A DNA stretch of 64,000 nucleotides from positions 248,001-312,000 of the forward strand of contig JADJPY010000001.1 in NCBI GenBank assembly GCA_016713005.1, given 5' to 3'. Origin of the DNA: Ramlibacter sp. (GTDB lineage Bacteria; Pseudomonadota; Gammaproteobacteria; Burkholderiales; Burkholderiaceae_C). Both the position numbers and the translations under genes were made by a program. Shown here one piece after another: positions 44,763 to 52,858 of the stretch (position 1 is the stretch's first letter; each line of letters starts with the position of its first letter). The notes beneath the pieces are model-generated. The model worked only from the letters and a program-made list of their open reading frames with translations. It was not told the DNA's origin and did not search any database.

Positions 44763-45575
44763 CTAGAGCGTCTCGAATGGGCCGGCCTTGACGAAGCCGC
44801 CGCCCTGGAAGAGGGTGGCCGGGTCCGCCGGATCGGGCAGGGGCTGGGCCTCGACCTTCGGTCGGAACGCTTCAGACGTGTCCAGCGGACTGAAGCCCAG
44901 GTGGGCCGCATGGCGGTTGTCCCACCAGATGTCACGGTTGGCCGACATGCCATAGACCACGGTATGGCCCACGCCGGGCGTCGTCAGGGACTGCACCACC
45001 AGATGGGTGAGATCGCGGTAGCTCAGCCAGGTGACCAGCATGCGGCGGTCGCGTGGCTCGGGGAAGGACGAGCCGATGCGGATGCTGACCGACTCAATGC
45101 CATGGCGGTCAAAGTAGAACTGCGCCATGTCCTCGCCGAAGGACTTGCTGATGCCGTAGTAGCCGTCGGGGCGGCGGGCGCAACCGTTGTCCAACACCTC
45201 GCCCTGGCGATGGAAGCCCACCACGTGGTTGGAACTGGCGAACACCACGCGCTTGACGCCATGGCGGCGTGCGCCTTCATAGATGTGGAACACGCCCCTG
45301 ATGTTGCCCTCCAGCACCTCTTCGAAAGGCCGTTCCACCGACACGCCACCCAGATGCACGATGGCGTCGCAACCGGCGACCAGCGCGTCCACGGCGGCCT
45401 TGTCGGCCAGGTTGCAGGGCACGACTTCCTCGCCTGCGGCGGCGGGCGCCATGGGTGCGATGTCGGACGCGCGAAGGATGGTCGCGTGGGGCTTGAGGCT
45501 GCTGCGCAGCACCTGGCCCAGCCCGCCGGCGGCGCCGGTCAGCAGGAGTCGGGGAATCCGGGTTTCGGGGGCCAT
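44763..45575 (-). CDS. udh: Uronate dehydrogenase
   Basis: A 270-residue NAD-dependent extended-SDR that oxidises glucuronate/galacturonate to the aldarolactone. Rossmann loop LLLTGAAGGLGQVLR (about residues 10-24), VVFASSNHVVGFHR, catalytic YYGISKSFGED (Tyr-x3-Lys, about 139-149) and the Udh-specific SIRIGSSFPEPRDRRMLVTW and IWWDNRHAAHLGF. First gene of the minus-strand operon udh-lactonase-TRAP, divergent from the GntR regulator. Confidence 0.93.
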   Translation of the reverse strand: MAPETRIPRLLLTGAAGGLGQVLRSSLKPHATILRASDIAPMAPAAAGEEVVPCNLADKAAVDALVAGCDAIVHLGGVSVERPFEEVLEGNIRGVFHIYEGARRHGVKRVVFASSNHVVGFHRQGEVLDNGCARRPDGYYGISKSFGEDMAQFYFDRHGIESVSIRIGSSFPEPRDRRMLVTWLSYRDLTHLVVQSLTTPGVGHTVVYGMSANRDIWWDNRHAAHLGFSPLDTSEAFRPKVEAQPLPDPADPATLFQGGGFVKAGPFETL

Positions 45576-45633
45576 GGGCAGAGTCGGTCAGGAGAAGTGG
45601 GAACGATGGCTGATGAAGAAGGTTAGTTATCAG

Positions 45634-45644
45634 TTGTCATACAA
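45634..45644. promoter_or_regulatory. GntR-type operator TTGTCATACAA between udh and gntR
   Basis: A TTGT-N3-ACAA palindrome 35 bases before gntR and 58 before udh. The ten bases CATACAACAT that it overlaps are found again in the large palindrome at 46520-46553. The form fits FadR-subfamily GntR operators. Confidence 0.6.
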
Positions 45645-45668
45645 CATCAAAGCCATTATCATCAGCCC

Positions 45669-46484
45669 ATGGCGACCTTGTCAACGGCTTTGCCTACGGA
45701 TATTCCCGATGCCGCTGCGCCGCGGCCGCGCAAGCGTTCGCGCAGCCTGGCGCATGACATCGTGGAGGGCATCGGCGCGCAGATCCAGTCGGGCGCGCTC
45801 AAGCCCGGCGGCAAGCTGCCCACCGAGTCGGCCATCATGGCCAGCTATGGTGTCAGCCGCACCGTCGTGCGCGAGGCGCTGTCCCGGTTGCAGGCAGCCG
45901 GGCTGGTGGAGACGCGGCACGGAATCGGCACGTTCGTGCTGGAGCCCCGGGCCGGCACGAACTTCGGCATCGACCCGGCGGACATGGCCACGGCTGTCGA
46001 CGTGATGGCCGTGCTGGAGTTGCGCATCAGCCTGGAGACCGAGTCGGCGGGTCTGGCGGCATTGCGCCGCACCGAGGCGCAACTGGGCGAGATGCGGGCC
46101 GCGCTGGATGCGTTCGAGGCCGGCGTGGACGCTGCGGGTGGGGGCGACGACGCCGACACCGTGTCGCCCGATTTCCGCTTCCACCTGCTCATCGCCAGCG
46201 CCACTGGCAACCGCTACTTCGCCGACATCATGAGCCATCTGGGCGCGTCCGTGATCCCGCGCACGCGCATCAATTCGCCCAAACTGGCCATGGAGAACCA
46301 GGGGCAGTACCTGCGGCGGGTCAACCGCGAGCACGAGGAAATCTATTCGGCCATTGCCCGGCGTGACCCGGAATCGGCACGCGCGGCCATGCGCATCCAC
46401 CTGACCAACAGCCGCGAACGCCTGCGCCGTGCCCAGGAGGCCGCGTCCCGTTCGCCGGGTGTGTCGGATCAGCTCTCCCGGTAG
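45669..46484 (+). CDS. GntR-family (FadR subfamily) regulator of the uronate cluster
   Basis: A 271-residue regulator. N-terminal winged helix: SLAHDIVEGIGAQIQSGAL, LPTESAIMASYGVSRTVVREAL, LVETRHGIGTFV (about residues 22-95). C-terminal FCD ligand domain with the metal-site histidines and Asp in FRFHLLIASATGNRYF and NREHEEIYSAIARRDPESAR. Divergent from udh. Probably represses both transcripts until a uronate or aldarate intermediate binds. Confidence 0.9.
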   Translation: MATLSTALPTDIPDAAAPRPRKRSRSLAHDIVEGIGAQIQSGALKPGGKLPTESAIMASYGVSRTVVREALSRLQAAGLVETRHGIGTFVLEPRAGTNFGIDPADMATAVDVMAVLELRISLETESAGLAALRRTEAQLGEMRAALDAFEAGVDAAGGGDDADTVSPDFRFHLLIASATGNRYFADIMSHLGASVIPRTRINSPKLAMENQGQYLRRVNREHEEIYSAIARRDPESARAAMRIHLTNSRERLRRAQEAASRSPGVSDQLSR

Positions 46485-46519
46485 TCCCGGCCGGCGGGAA
46501 TTGCGTATTGGCGCGATCC

Positions 46520-46553
46520 CGAATATGTTGTACGATGACATACAACATATTCG
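46520..46553. promoter_or_regulatory. Large perfect inverted repeat upstream of the Bug receptor gene
   Basis: Two 13-base arms, CGAATATGTTGTA and TACAACATATTCG, separated by 8 bases and ending 30 bases before the receptor start. It contains the 10-mer CATACAACAT shared with the gntR-udh site and TTGT/ACAA half-sites, so it is the probable GntR operator of the receptor-kdgD-garD transcript. Confidence 0.7.
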
Positions 46554-46583
46554 ATTCAAATCTTCAGCGCCAAGGAGACCTTC

Positions 46584-47561
46584 ATGGATGACAAACGCCG
46601 CAATTTTGTCGGGGCAGCAGCCTCGCTCGCCCTGCTGGGTACCCAGGCCCTGGCCCAGACGCCGGCCGCCTGGCCTGCCAGGCCGATTCGCATCGTTGTG
46701 CCGTACCCGCCAGGTGGCTCGTCCGACATCATCGCGAGGACGATGAGCCAGCCGCTGGCGGAACTGCTGGGCCAGCCCGTGATCGTGGACAACCGCGCCG
46801 GGGCCAACGGCAATCTGGGCGCCGACCAGGTGGCCAAGTCGGCACCGGACGGGTACACCATGCTGCTGTGCGACACCGGCGCGTTGGCCATCAGTCCCTC
46901 GGTGTACACCCGGCTGGCGTTTGATCCCACCAAGGACTTGCGCGGCGTGACCATGCTGGCGTATTCGCCGCACCTGCTGGTGGTGCATCCGTCTGTGCCG
47001 GCCAACAGCCTCAAGGAACTGGTGGCACTGTCCAGGACGCGTCCGCTCAACTTCGCCGTGACGGCCGTGGGCAGTGCGCCCCATCTCGCTGGCGTGGCAC
47101 TGGAGCGCGCCAGCGGCGCCAAGTGGCAGTACGTGCCGTACAAGGGCGGTGTGCAGGCGGTGCAGGACACGGTGGCCGGCCAGACCGAAGTGCTGATGAA
47201 CGGCATGCTGGCCACCTTGCCGCATGTGCAAAGCGGCAAGCTCAAGGTGCTGGGTGTCTCCAAGCGCACGCGCATGCCGCTGATCGGCCAGGTGCCCACC
47301 ATCGCCGAACAGGGAGTGAAGGACTTCGAATCCGGCACCTGGCAAGGCATGCTGGTGCCCCGCGGCACACCCGAGTCCGTCGTGGCGCGCCTCAATGCGG
47401 CCCTGATCCAGGTGATCCGCTCGCCCGAGGTGCGCGCGCGCCTTGCCGGGCAGGGTGCCGAAGTCGTGACCATGACCCCGAACGAGCAGGACCGGTTCTT
47501 TGCCGCCGAACGCGCCCGCTGGGCGCAGGTGGTGGCGCAGGCCCAGATCAAGCTCGACTGA
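46584..47561 (+). CDS. Bug/TctC-family periplasmic receptor of the aldarate operon
   Basis: A 325-residue receptor with signal peptide ending QALAQ. Motifs VVPYPPGGSSDIIARTMSQPL, VDNRAGANGNLGADQVAKS (as separate short blocks) and YVPYKGGVQAVQDTVAGQ. It precedes kdgD and garD by a short gap, so galactarate or glucarate is a likely ligand. No TctAB permease is in the window. Confidence 0.9.
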   Translation: MDDKRRNFVGAAASLALLGTQALAQTPAAWPARPIRIVVPYPPGGSSDIIARTMSQPLAELLGQPVIVDNRAGANGNLGADQVAKSAPDGYTMLLCDTGALAISPSVYTRLAFDPTKDLRGVTMLAYSPHLLVVHPSVPANSLKELVALSRTRPLNFAVTAVGSAPHLAGVALERASGAKWQYVPYKGGVQAVQDTVAGQTEVLMNGMLATLPHVQSGKLKVLGVSKRTRMPLIGQVPTIAEQGVKDFESGTWQGMLVPRGTPESVVARLNAALIQVIRSPEVRARLAGQGAEVVTMTPNEQDRFFAAERARWAQVVAQAQIKLD

Positions 47562-47584
47562 TCCCACTGCAATCCCGACCGACC

Positions 47585-48496
47585 ATGACACCCCAGGAAC
47601 TCAAATCCATCATCTCCAGCGGCCTGCTGTCGTTTCCGCTGACCGACTTTGATGCGCAGGGCGATTTCGACCGCGCCGGCTATGTGCGGCGCCTCGAATG
47701 GCTGGCCCCGTATGGCGCCTCCGCACTGTTTGCGGCGGGCGGCACCGGCGAATTCTTCTCGCTCACCGGGGACGAGTACCCCGGGATCATCCAGGCGGCG
47801 GTGGACACCTGTCGCGGCAAGGTGCCCATCATTGCCGGCGCGGGCGGCCCCACGCGTTTTGCCATCCAGTGTGCGCAGGCGGCCGAAAAGGCTGGCGCCC
47901 ACGGCATCCTGCTGCTGCCGCATTACCTGACGGAAGCCGGGCAGGAGGGCCTTGCCGCTCATGTAGAGGCGGTGTGCAGGAGCGTGAAGTTTGGCGTCAT
48001 CGTCTACAACCGCGGCGTCTGCAGGCTGCTGCCCGATACGCTGGCGCAGCTGGCCGAGCGCAACCCCAATCTCGTCGGCTTCAAGGACGGCGTGGGCGAC
48101 ATCGAGGCCATGGTGGCCATCTACCAGCGCATGGGCGACCGGTTCTCGTACCTGGGCGGACTGCCCACCGCCGAGGTGTATGCCGCAGCCTACAAGGCGC
48201 TGGGCACGCCGGTGTACTCGTCCGCCGTGTTCAACTTCATCCCCAGAACGGCCATGCAGTTCTATGCAGCCGTGCGCGACGATGACCATGCGACGCAGCA
48301 CCGGCTGCTCAAGAGCTTCTTCATGCCGTACCTGGACATCCGCAACCGCGGGCAGGGCTATGCGGTGAGCATCGTCAAGGCAGGAGCGAAGCTGGTGGGG
48401 CATGACGCCGGCCCGGTGCGTGCGCCGCTGACCGACCTGAAGCCTGCGGAGATGGAGCAGCTGGACGCGCTGATCCGCGCGCTGGGCCCGCAATAA
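47585..48496 (+). CDS. kdgD: 5-dehydro-4-deoxyglucarate dehydratase
   Basis: A 303-residue DapA-fold (class I aldolase-like) lyase converting 5-dehydro-4-deoxyglucarate to 2-oxoglutarate semialdehyde with loss of water and CO2. The Schiff-base lysine is K167 in NLVGFKDGVGD and the assisting tyrosine is Y141 in VIVYNRG; GGTGEFFSLTGDEY (about residues 49-62) is the KdgD-type substrate loop. The length equals the family norm. It lies between the receptor and garD. Confidence 0.95.
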   Translation: MTPQELKSIISSGLLSFPLTDFDAQGDFDRAGYVRRLEWLAPYGASALFAAGGTGEFFSLTGDEYPGIIQAAVDTCRGKVPIIAGAGGPTRFAIQCAQAAEKAGAHGILLLPHYLTEAGQEGLAAHVEAVCRSVKFGVIVYNRGVCRLLPDTLAQLAERNPNLVGFKDGVGDIEAMVAIYQRMGDRFSYLGGLPTAEVYAAAYKALGTPVYSSAVFNFIPRTAMQFYAAVRDDDHATQHRLLKSFFMPYLDIRNRGQGYAVSIVKAGAKLVGHDAGPVRAPLTDLKPAEMEQLDALIRALGPQ

Positions 48497-48524
48497 TTCC
48501 GGGTTGAACCGCCTGGAGACCCGC

Positions 48525-50099
48525 ATGAGTTCCGCCCCGGCCCGACCACCGCTGACCATTCGCATGCACGAGGCCGACAACGTGGCCATCGTGGCCAACG
48601 ACGGCGGCCTGCCGGCGGGCACGGCCCTGCCTGGCGGCCTGGTGCTGCGCGACAAGGTGCCCCAGGGCCACAAGGTGGCGCTGGTGGATCTGGCTGCGGG
48701 CGATGTGGTGCGCCGCTACAACGTGAGCATTGGCCGTGCGAAGGCTGCCATTGCCGCGGGCAGCTGGGTGCACGAGCGCCTGATGGACATGCCCGCCGCG
48801 CGCGAGTTGCAGGGCCTGCCCATGGCCACTGTCAGGCGACCCGCCTTGCCGCCGCTGGAAGGCCATACGTTTGAGGGCTACCGCAACGCCGACGGTTCGG
48901 TGGGCACGCGCAACATCCTGGCCATCACCACCACCGTGCAGTGCGTGGCGGGTGTGGTGGCGCAGGCGGTGCAACGCATCAAGACCGAGCTGTTGCCGCA
49001 GTACCCGAACGTGGACGATGTGATCGGCCTGGAGCATTCCTACGGTTGCGGCGTCGCGATCGACGCACCCGACGCCGTGATCCCCATCCGCACGCTGCGC
49101 AACATCAGCCTCAACCCCAACTTCGGCGGCGAGGTCATGGTGGTGAGCCTGGGCTGCGAGAAGCTCCAGCCCGACCGTCTGCTGCCGCCGGGATCGTTCC
49201 CCATCATGGATGAGCGTGATGCTTCGCTTGGTCCGGAGACGGTCTGCTTGCAGGCCGACCATCATGTCGGGTTCATGTCGATGCTGGACGACATCGTCGC
49301 CAGCGCGCGCCCGCACCTGGAGCGCCTGAACGCGCGCCGGCGCGAGACCGTGCCGGCCAGCGAGCTGGTGGTGGGCGTGCAGTGCGGGGGCAGCGATGCC
49401 TTCAGCGGCGTCACCGCCAACCCGGCCGTGGGCTTTGCGGCCGACCTGCTGGTGCGGGCCGGCGCCACCATCATGTTCAGCGAGAACACCGAGGTGCGCG
49501 ACGCGGTGGAGCAGCTCACCTCCCGCGCGGCCACGCCCGAGGTGGCCGAAGCCATCGTGCGTGAGCTGGGTTGGTACGACCGCTACCTGGAGCGCGGCCG
49601 TGTGGACCGCAGCGCCAACACCACGCCGGGCAACAAGGCCGGCGGCCTCTCGAACATTGCCGAAAAGGCCATGGGTTCCATCATCAAGAGCGGCACATCG
49701 GCCATTGGCAGCGTGCTGGCGCCTGGTGACAAGCTGGCCCGCGACCAGCGTGGCCTGGTCTATGCCGCCACGCCGGCCAGCGACTTCATCTGCGGCACGC
49801 TGCAACTGGCTGCCGGGATGAACCTGCACATCTTCACCACCGGCCGCGGCACGCCGTATGGCCTGGCCGAATGCCCGGTGATCAAGGTGGCGACCCGCAC
49901 CGACCTGGCGCGCCGCTGGCACGACCTGATGGACGTGAACGCCGGGCGCATTGCCGACGGGGAAGTGACCATTGAAGAGGCTGGCTGGGAGCTGTTCCGG
50001 CTGATGCTGGACGTGGCCAGTGGCCGCAGGAAGACCTGGGCCGAGCACTGGAAGCTGCACAACGCACTGGTTCTGTTCAATCCGGCACCGGTGACCTGA
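48525..50099 (+). CDS. garD: Galactarate dehydratase
   Basis: A 524-residue UxaA/GarD-family iron-dependent dehydratase producing 5-dehydro-4-deoxy-glucarate from galactarate. The N-terminal SAF domain (to about residue 90) is followed by GYRNADGSVGTRNILAI, LEHSYGCGVAIDAPDA, GVQCGGSDAFSGVTANPA and the C-terminal GTPYGLAECPVIKVATRTD. The start at 48525 has a TGGAGA site before it; an upstream TTG is rejected. Last gene of the plus-strand operon. GarD rather than altronate dehydratase is preferred because of kdgD next to it. Confidence 0.9.
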   Translation: MSSAPARPPLTIRMHEADNVAIVANDGGLPAGTALPGGLVLRDKVPQGHKVALVDLAAGDVVRRYNVSIGRAKAAIAAGSWVHERLMDMPAARELQGLPMATVRRPALPPLEGHTFEGYRNADGSVGTRNILAITTTVQCVAGVVAQAVQRIKTELLPQYPNVDDVIGLEHSYGCGVAIDAPDAVIPIRTLRNISLNPNFGGEVMVVSLGCEKLQPDRLLPPGSFPIMDERDASLGPETVCLQADHHVGFMSMLDDIVASARPHLERLNARRRETVPASELVVGVQCGGSDAFSGVTANPAVGFAADLLVRAGATIMFSENTEVRDAVEQLTSRAATPEVAEAIVRELGWYDRYLERGRVDRSANTTPGNKAGGLSNIAEKAMGSIIKSGTSAIGSVLAPGDKLARDQRGLVYAATPASDFICGTLQLAAGMNLHIFTTGRGTPYGLAECPVIKVATRTDLARRWHDLMDVNAGRIADGEVTIEEAGWELFRLMLDVASGRRKTWAEHWKLHNALVLFNPAPVT

Positions 50100-50107
50100 G
50101 GCGGATT

Positions 50108-50171
50108 GCTACCAAATTGATAGCGGCTGATCCAGCATGGACGGGGCCTGGAGGCACATTTCGGCAATAAA
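50108..50171 (+). repeat. Dispersed 64-bp repeat, full copy
   Basis: Core GCTACCAAATTGATAGC and tail GGGGCCTGGAGGCACATTTC then GGCAATAAAA, between the convergent ends of garD and the fusion gene. Confidence 0.7.
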
Positions 50172-50196
50172 AATGCCCCGGAGGGTGATCCGGCCT

Positions 50197-51987
50197 TCAG
50201 CCGGCGCAGACCGCCGCCAAAGCACGGACAAAGCGCTCGTTTTCGGCTGACGTTCGTACCGCAAGGCGCAGCCAGGCCCGTCCGTCGCCGAATTTGGGCG
50301 AGATGTCCTTCACGTAGATCGCGTGCCCGGCCAGCAGCTGGGCCACCACGGGCCCCAGCTGCGTCGCGGGCATGGCCAGACGCACCAGCAGGAAATTGGC
50401 GCCGGAGTCGAACACCTGCTGCACTGTCGGGTTGGCCCGCAGGGCTTGGGCAAACGATTCGCGGTCCTGGACGGTCTGTCGCACAGACTCGGCAAACGCG
50501 CGTCGCTGCTTGAGCAGCACCTCCAGCAGGAACTCGGCCACCGAATTGCTGTTCCAGATCGGGATCGCGGCGGACACGGTGTCCAGCAGCTTGCGGTTGT
50601 GGCTGAAGACATAGCCCAGCCGGACGCCCGGCACACCCAGCACCTTGCTCAGACTCTTGATGACCATGAAGTTGTCCAGGCCCGTCTCGGCCGCTTCCTC
50701 GAGCGGACGCTCACCCGAGAAATCGATGAACGATTCGTCCACCAGAAAGAACCGGTCCCGGTGACGGCGGATGCAGTCCAGCAAGCGCCCGGTCGGGATC
50801 ACCGATCCGGTGGGGTTGTTGGGATTGGTGACCACCACCACCTGTGCAGGTGAGCGCGCCAGTCCGGCCTCCAGCTGGTCGCCGTAGTCCGCGCCGTTGT
50901 CCGCATAGGTATCTGCGCCGGGGAAGATGCGTGCGTACTCGCCGAAGCCGGGGGCGGGAATGAGGGCTTTTTTTCCGGCAAAGCACGCGCCCAGGATGGG
51001 GAATACCTGCGACGCGCCGTTGAGCAACACCAGTGTCTGCACGGGCTGCAGTTGCAGGTAGGCCAGTTTCTGGTTCAGAACGGCTTGCGCTGAACCGTAG
51101 TTCTGCAGCAGGGGTGCCAGGTTGTTGCGGATCTCCGAGAACACGCTGGGCGGGGGGAAATGCATGTTGCGGATGAACGCGAAGTCGGTGACGGCATAGC
51201 TCCAGTAGCCGCCCCATGACTCGTCCAGGATGGCCCGCTGGCGCGTCGGCTCAAACATGAACTCGGCAATGCGCAGGTCGTTGGGGTCATCCACCTCGGC
51301 CCAGCGCAGGCCTTCGACCGACGCCGCGTGGATTTCGCCGCGCTTCATGTAGATCAGGATGCCCAGGATCAGCTCGTAGTAGCAGTTGTCGTCGATGGTG
51401 CTGGCGTAGTACGTCAGGATCTTGCGGAAATCCGAGCGGCAGAACTCGCGCGAGAAGCGGTAGATGTTCAGCGTCTTGAACTTGTCGGAAAAATCGAACT
51501 GCGCACCTTGCAGGTGAGGCGGTATCACGCTGGCCACGCGCTCGCCATCCAGCGCCAGCACGGTGCCGTCCATGCCGCTGCGGTAGCGGTCCACCAGCGC
51601 CAGGTTGGGGTGCGGACTGTCCAGCGCCAGGCGCAGGACGGCGGGCTCGTACAGCAGGTCCGACTCGATCAGCAGGATGTCGTCATCGATGTCGCATTGC
51701 TCGAACACCAACGCCAGGCTGTGGATGTTGTTGGTTTCGCGGTAGCGCTCATTGACGACGAACTGGAAGTTGCAGCGCGCGCCGTGCTCGCCCGTCACAT
51801 GCTCGCGCAGTTCGTCGGCGCGGTATCCGAGCGCGATCACGATGTCGTGGACACCGTTTTCCAGCAGGCCGTCAATGATGCGGTCGATGATCGTGCGCTC
51901 ACCCACCTTGATCAGCGTCTTGTGAAGGTGATCCGTCAGCGGGCGCATCCGGTTGCCGTAGCCCGCCGCGAGAATGACTGCTTTCAT
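50197..51987 (-). CDS. Bifunctional nucleotidyltransferase (LicC/PntC-like) / PLP-dependent HisC-fold enzyme fusion
   Basis: A 596-residue cytoplasmic two-domain protein. Residues 1 to about 235 are an NTP-transferase: the signature AAGYGNRMRPLTDHLHKTLI (residues 7-26) and VNERYRETNNIHSLALV, a pattern of phosphocholine, phosphoethanolamine and aminoethylphosphonate cytidylyltransferases. Residues about 265-596 are a fold-type I PLP enzyme of the HisC/CobD type: LLNGASQVFPIL, TNPNNPTGSVI, FFLVDESFIDFSG and the PLP lysine in IKSLSKVLGVPGVRLGYVF near 445. The same domain order is known in FrbH of FR-900098 biosynthesis, a CMP-transferase/decarboxylase. It is divergent from a CDP-alcohol phosphatidyltransferase, so it may make a CDP-amino-alcohol head group. 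No PEP mutase is seen, so phosphonate synthesis is not supported. Confidence 0.85.
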   Translation of the reverse strand: MKAVILAAGYGNRMRPLTDHLHKTLIKVGERTIIDRIIDGLLENGVHDIVIALGYRADELREHVTGEHGARCNFQFVVNERYRETNNIHSLALVFEQCDIDDDILLIESDLLYEPAVLRLALDSPHPNLALVDRYRSGMDGTVLALDGERVASVIPPHLQGAQFDFSDKFKTLNIYRFSREFCRSDFRKILTYYASTIDDNCYYELILGILIYMKRGEIHAASVEGLRWAEVDDPNDLRIAEFMFEPTRQRAILDESWGGYWSYAVTDFAFIRNMHFPPPSVFSEIRNNLAPLLQNYGSAQAVLNQKLAYLQLQPVQTLVLLNGASQVFPILGACFAGKKALIPAPGFGEYARIFPGADTYADNGADYGDQLEAGLARSPAQVVVVTNPNNPTGSVIPTGRLLDCIRRHRDRFFLVDESFIDFSGERPLEEAAETGLDNFMVIKSLSKVLGVPGVRLGYVFSHNRKLLDTVSAAIPIWNSNSVAEFLLEVLLKQRRAFAESVRQTVQDRESFAQALRANPTVQQVFDSGANFLLVRLAMPATQLGPVVAQLLAGHAIYVKDISPKFGDGRAWLRLAVRTSAENERFVRALAAVCAG

Positions 51988-52103
51988 GTGTGCCCTGTGT
52001 GTCGTGGAGGGCCCGCAACCCGGACCCAGCCCCTAGAATGACCGCGCGGCAGGCCCTGTGTGCCGCCACGCTTTCCTGTGCCGCGCAGCTTACCAATACT
52101 TTC

Positions 52104-52823
52104 ATGACCCAACCCGTTCGCACCAGCGACATCGTCGCCGCCTACCGCCGCGACAAGCGCGCCGAGGAGCTGCGCGACGACTGGTTCTATGTGCTCTACC
52201 GGGTGTTCTCCTGGGTGATGGCGCCCCTGCTGGCGCGCCTTGGGGTCCGACCTGCAGCCGTCACGCTCACGGGCGCGCTGGTGGCGCTGTGCCTGCCCTG
52301 GCTGGCCTGGCAGGGCGGCCCGCAGGCCTGGTGGATGGTGGGTGCGGGCGGTTTCCTGTTCTCCGTGCTGGACGCACTGGACGGGGATCTGGCGCGTGCC
52401 ACCGCCACGTGCAGCCCCGCGGGTGCCTGGCTGGATGCCCAGGTGGACCTGGTTTACCGCGTTCTCATGTACTTCGCAGTGGGGCTTGCCGCCGGCACTT
52501 CGGTGGTGGGTTCGCTGCCGGTGCCGTTGGCGGTCGTCGGATTGCTGGCGGCCGCCCTTGTGCTTGTGGCTCGTGCCGCCCGCACGGCCACGGGAGGGCC
52601 GGCCGTCAAGGCTGCGGGAGATGCGACCGGCCAGGGCACCCGTGCGCCCGGGTGGCAGCTGGCGTACGGCTTCTTCAGCAGCCTTGACCATCTGCTGCCC
52701 GTGCTGGTGCTGGTGTTTGGCGCGCTCGGGGCGCTGCCGGTGCTGGTGTGGTGGTTGCTGGTGTATTCGGCGGCGGACTATGTCTCGTCGTTCTGGATGG
52801 GGTGGCGCGCCGCATCGCGGTGA
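52104..52823 (+). CDS. CDP-alcohol phosphatidyltransferase family protein
   Basis: A 239-residue integral membrane protein with about six helices. The family signature D-G-x2-A-R-x8-G-x3-D-x3-D is complete (DGDLAR, then G, D and D of GAWLDAQVD; about residues 92-115), so the active site is intact. Enzymes of the family transfer a phospho-alcohol from a CDP-linked donor to a lipid or inositol-type acceptor, or the reverse. The divergent cytidylyltransferase fusion is the probable source of the CDP-linked substrate. The ATG at 52104 is chosen; longer frames reach into the divergent promoter. Confidence 0.88.
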   Translation: MTQPVRTSDIVAAYRRDKRAEELRDDWFYVLYRVFSWVMAPLLARLGVRPAAVTLTGALVALCLPWLAWQGGPQAWWMVGAGGFLFSVLDALDGDLARATATCSPAGAWLDAQVDLVYRVLMYFAVGLAAGTSVVGSLPVPLAVVGLLAAALVLVARAARTATGGPAVKAAGDATGQGTRAPGWQLAYGFFSSLDHLLPVLVLVFGALGALPVLVWWLLVYSAADYVSSFWMGWRAASR

Positions 52824-52858
52824 GTGCCCCGTTGGCGAGAGGCCTCAAGGAGGAGCAG

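Noticed and set aside
46556..48673. A 705-codon minus-strand open frame opposite the Bug receptor, kdgD and garD genes
   Set aside because: It crosses three recognised genes on the other strand, has no motif and has antisense-type composition.
50197..52823. Phosphonate biosynthesis cluster
   Set aside because: No PEP mutase or phosphonopyruvate decarboxylase gene is present; the PLP domain is of HisC/CobD type, not the class V type of the usual aminoethylphosphonate transaminase.
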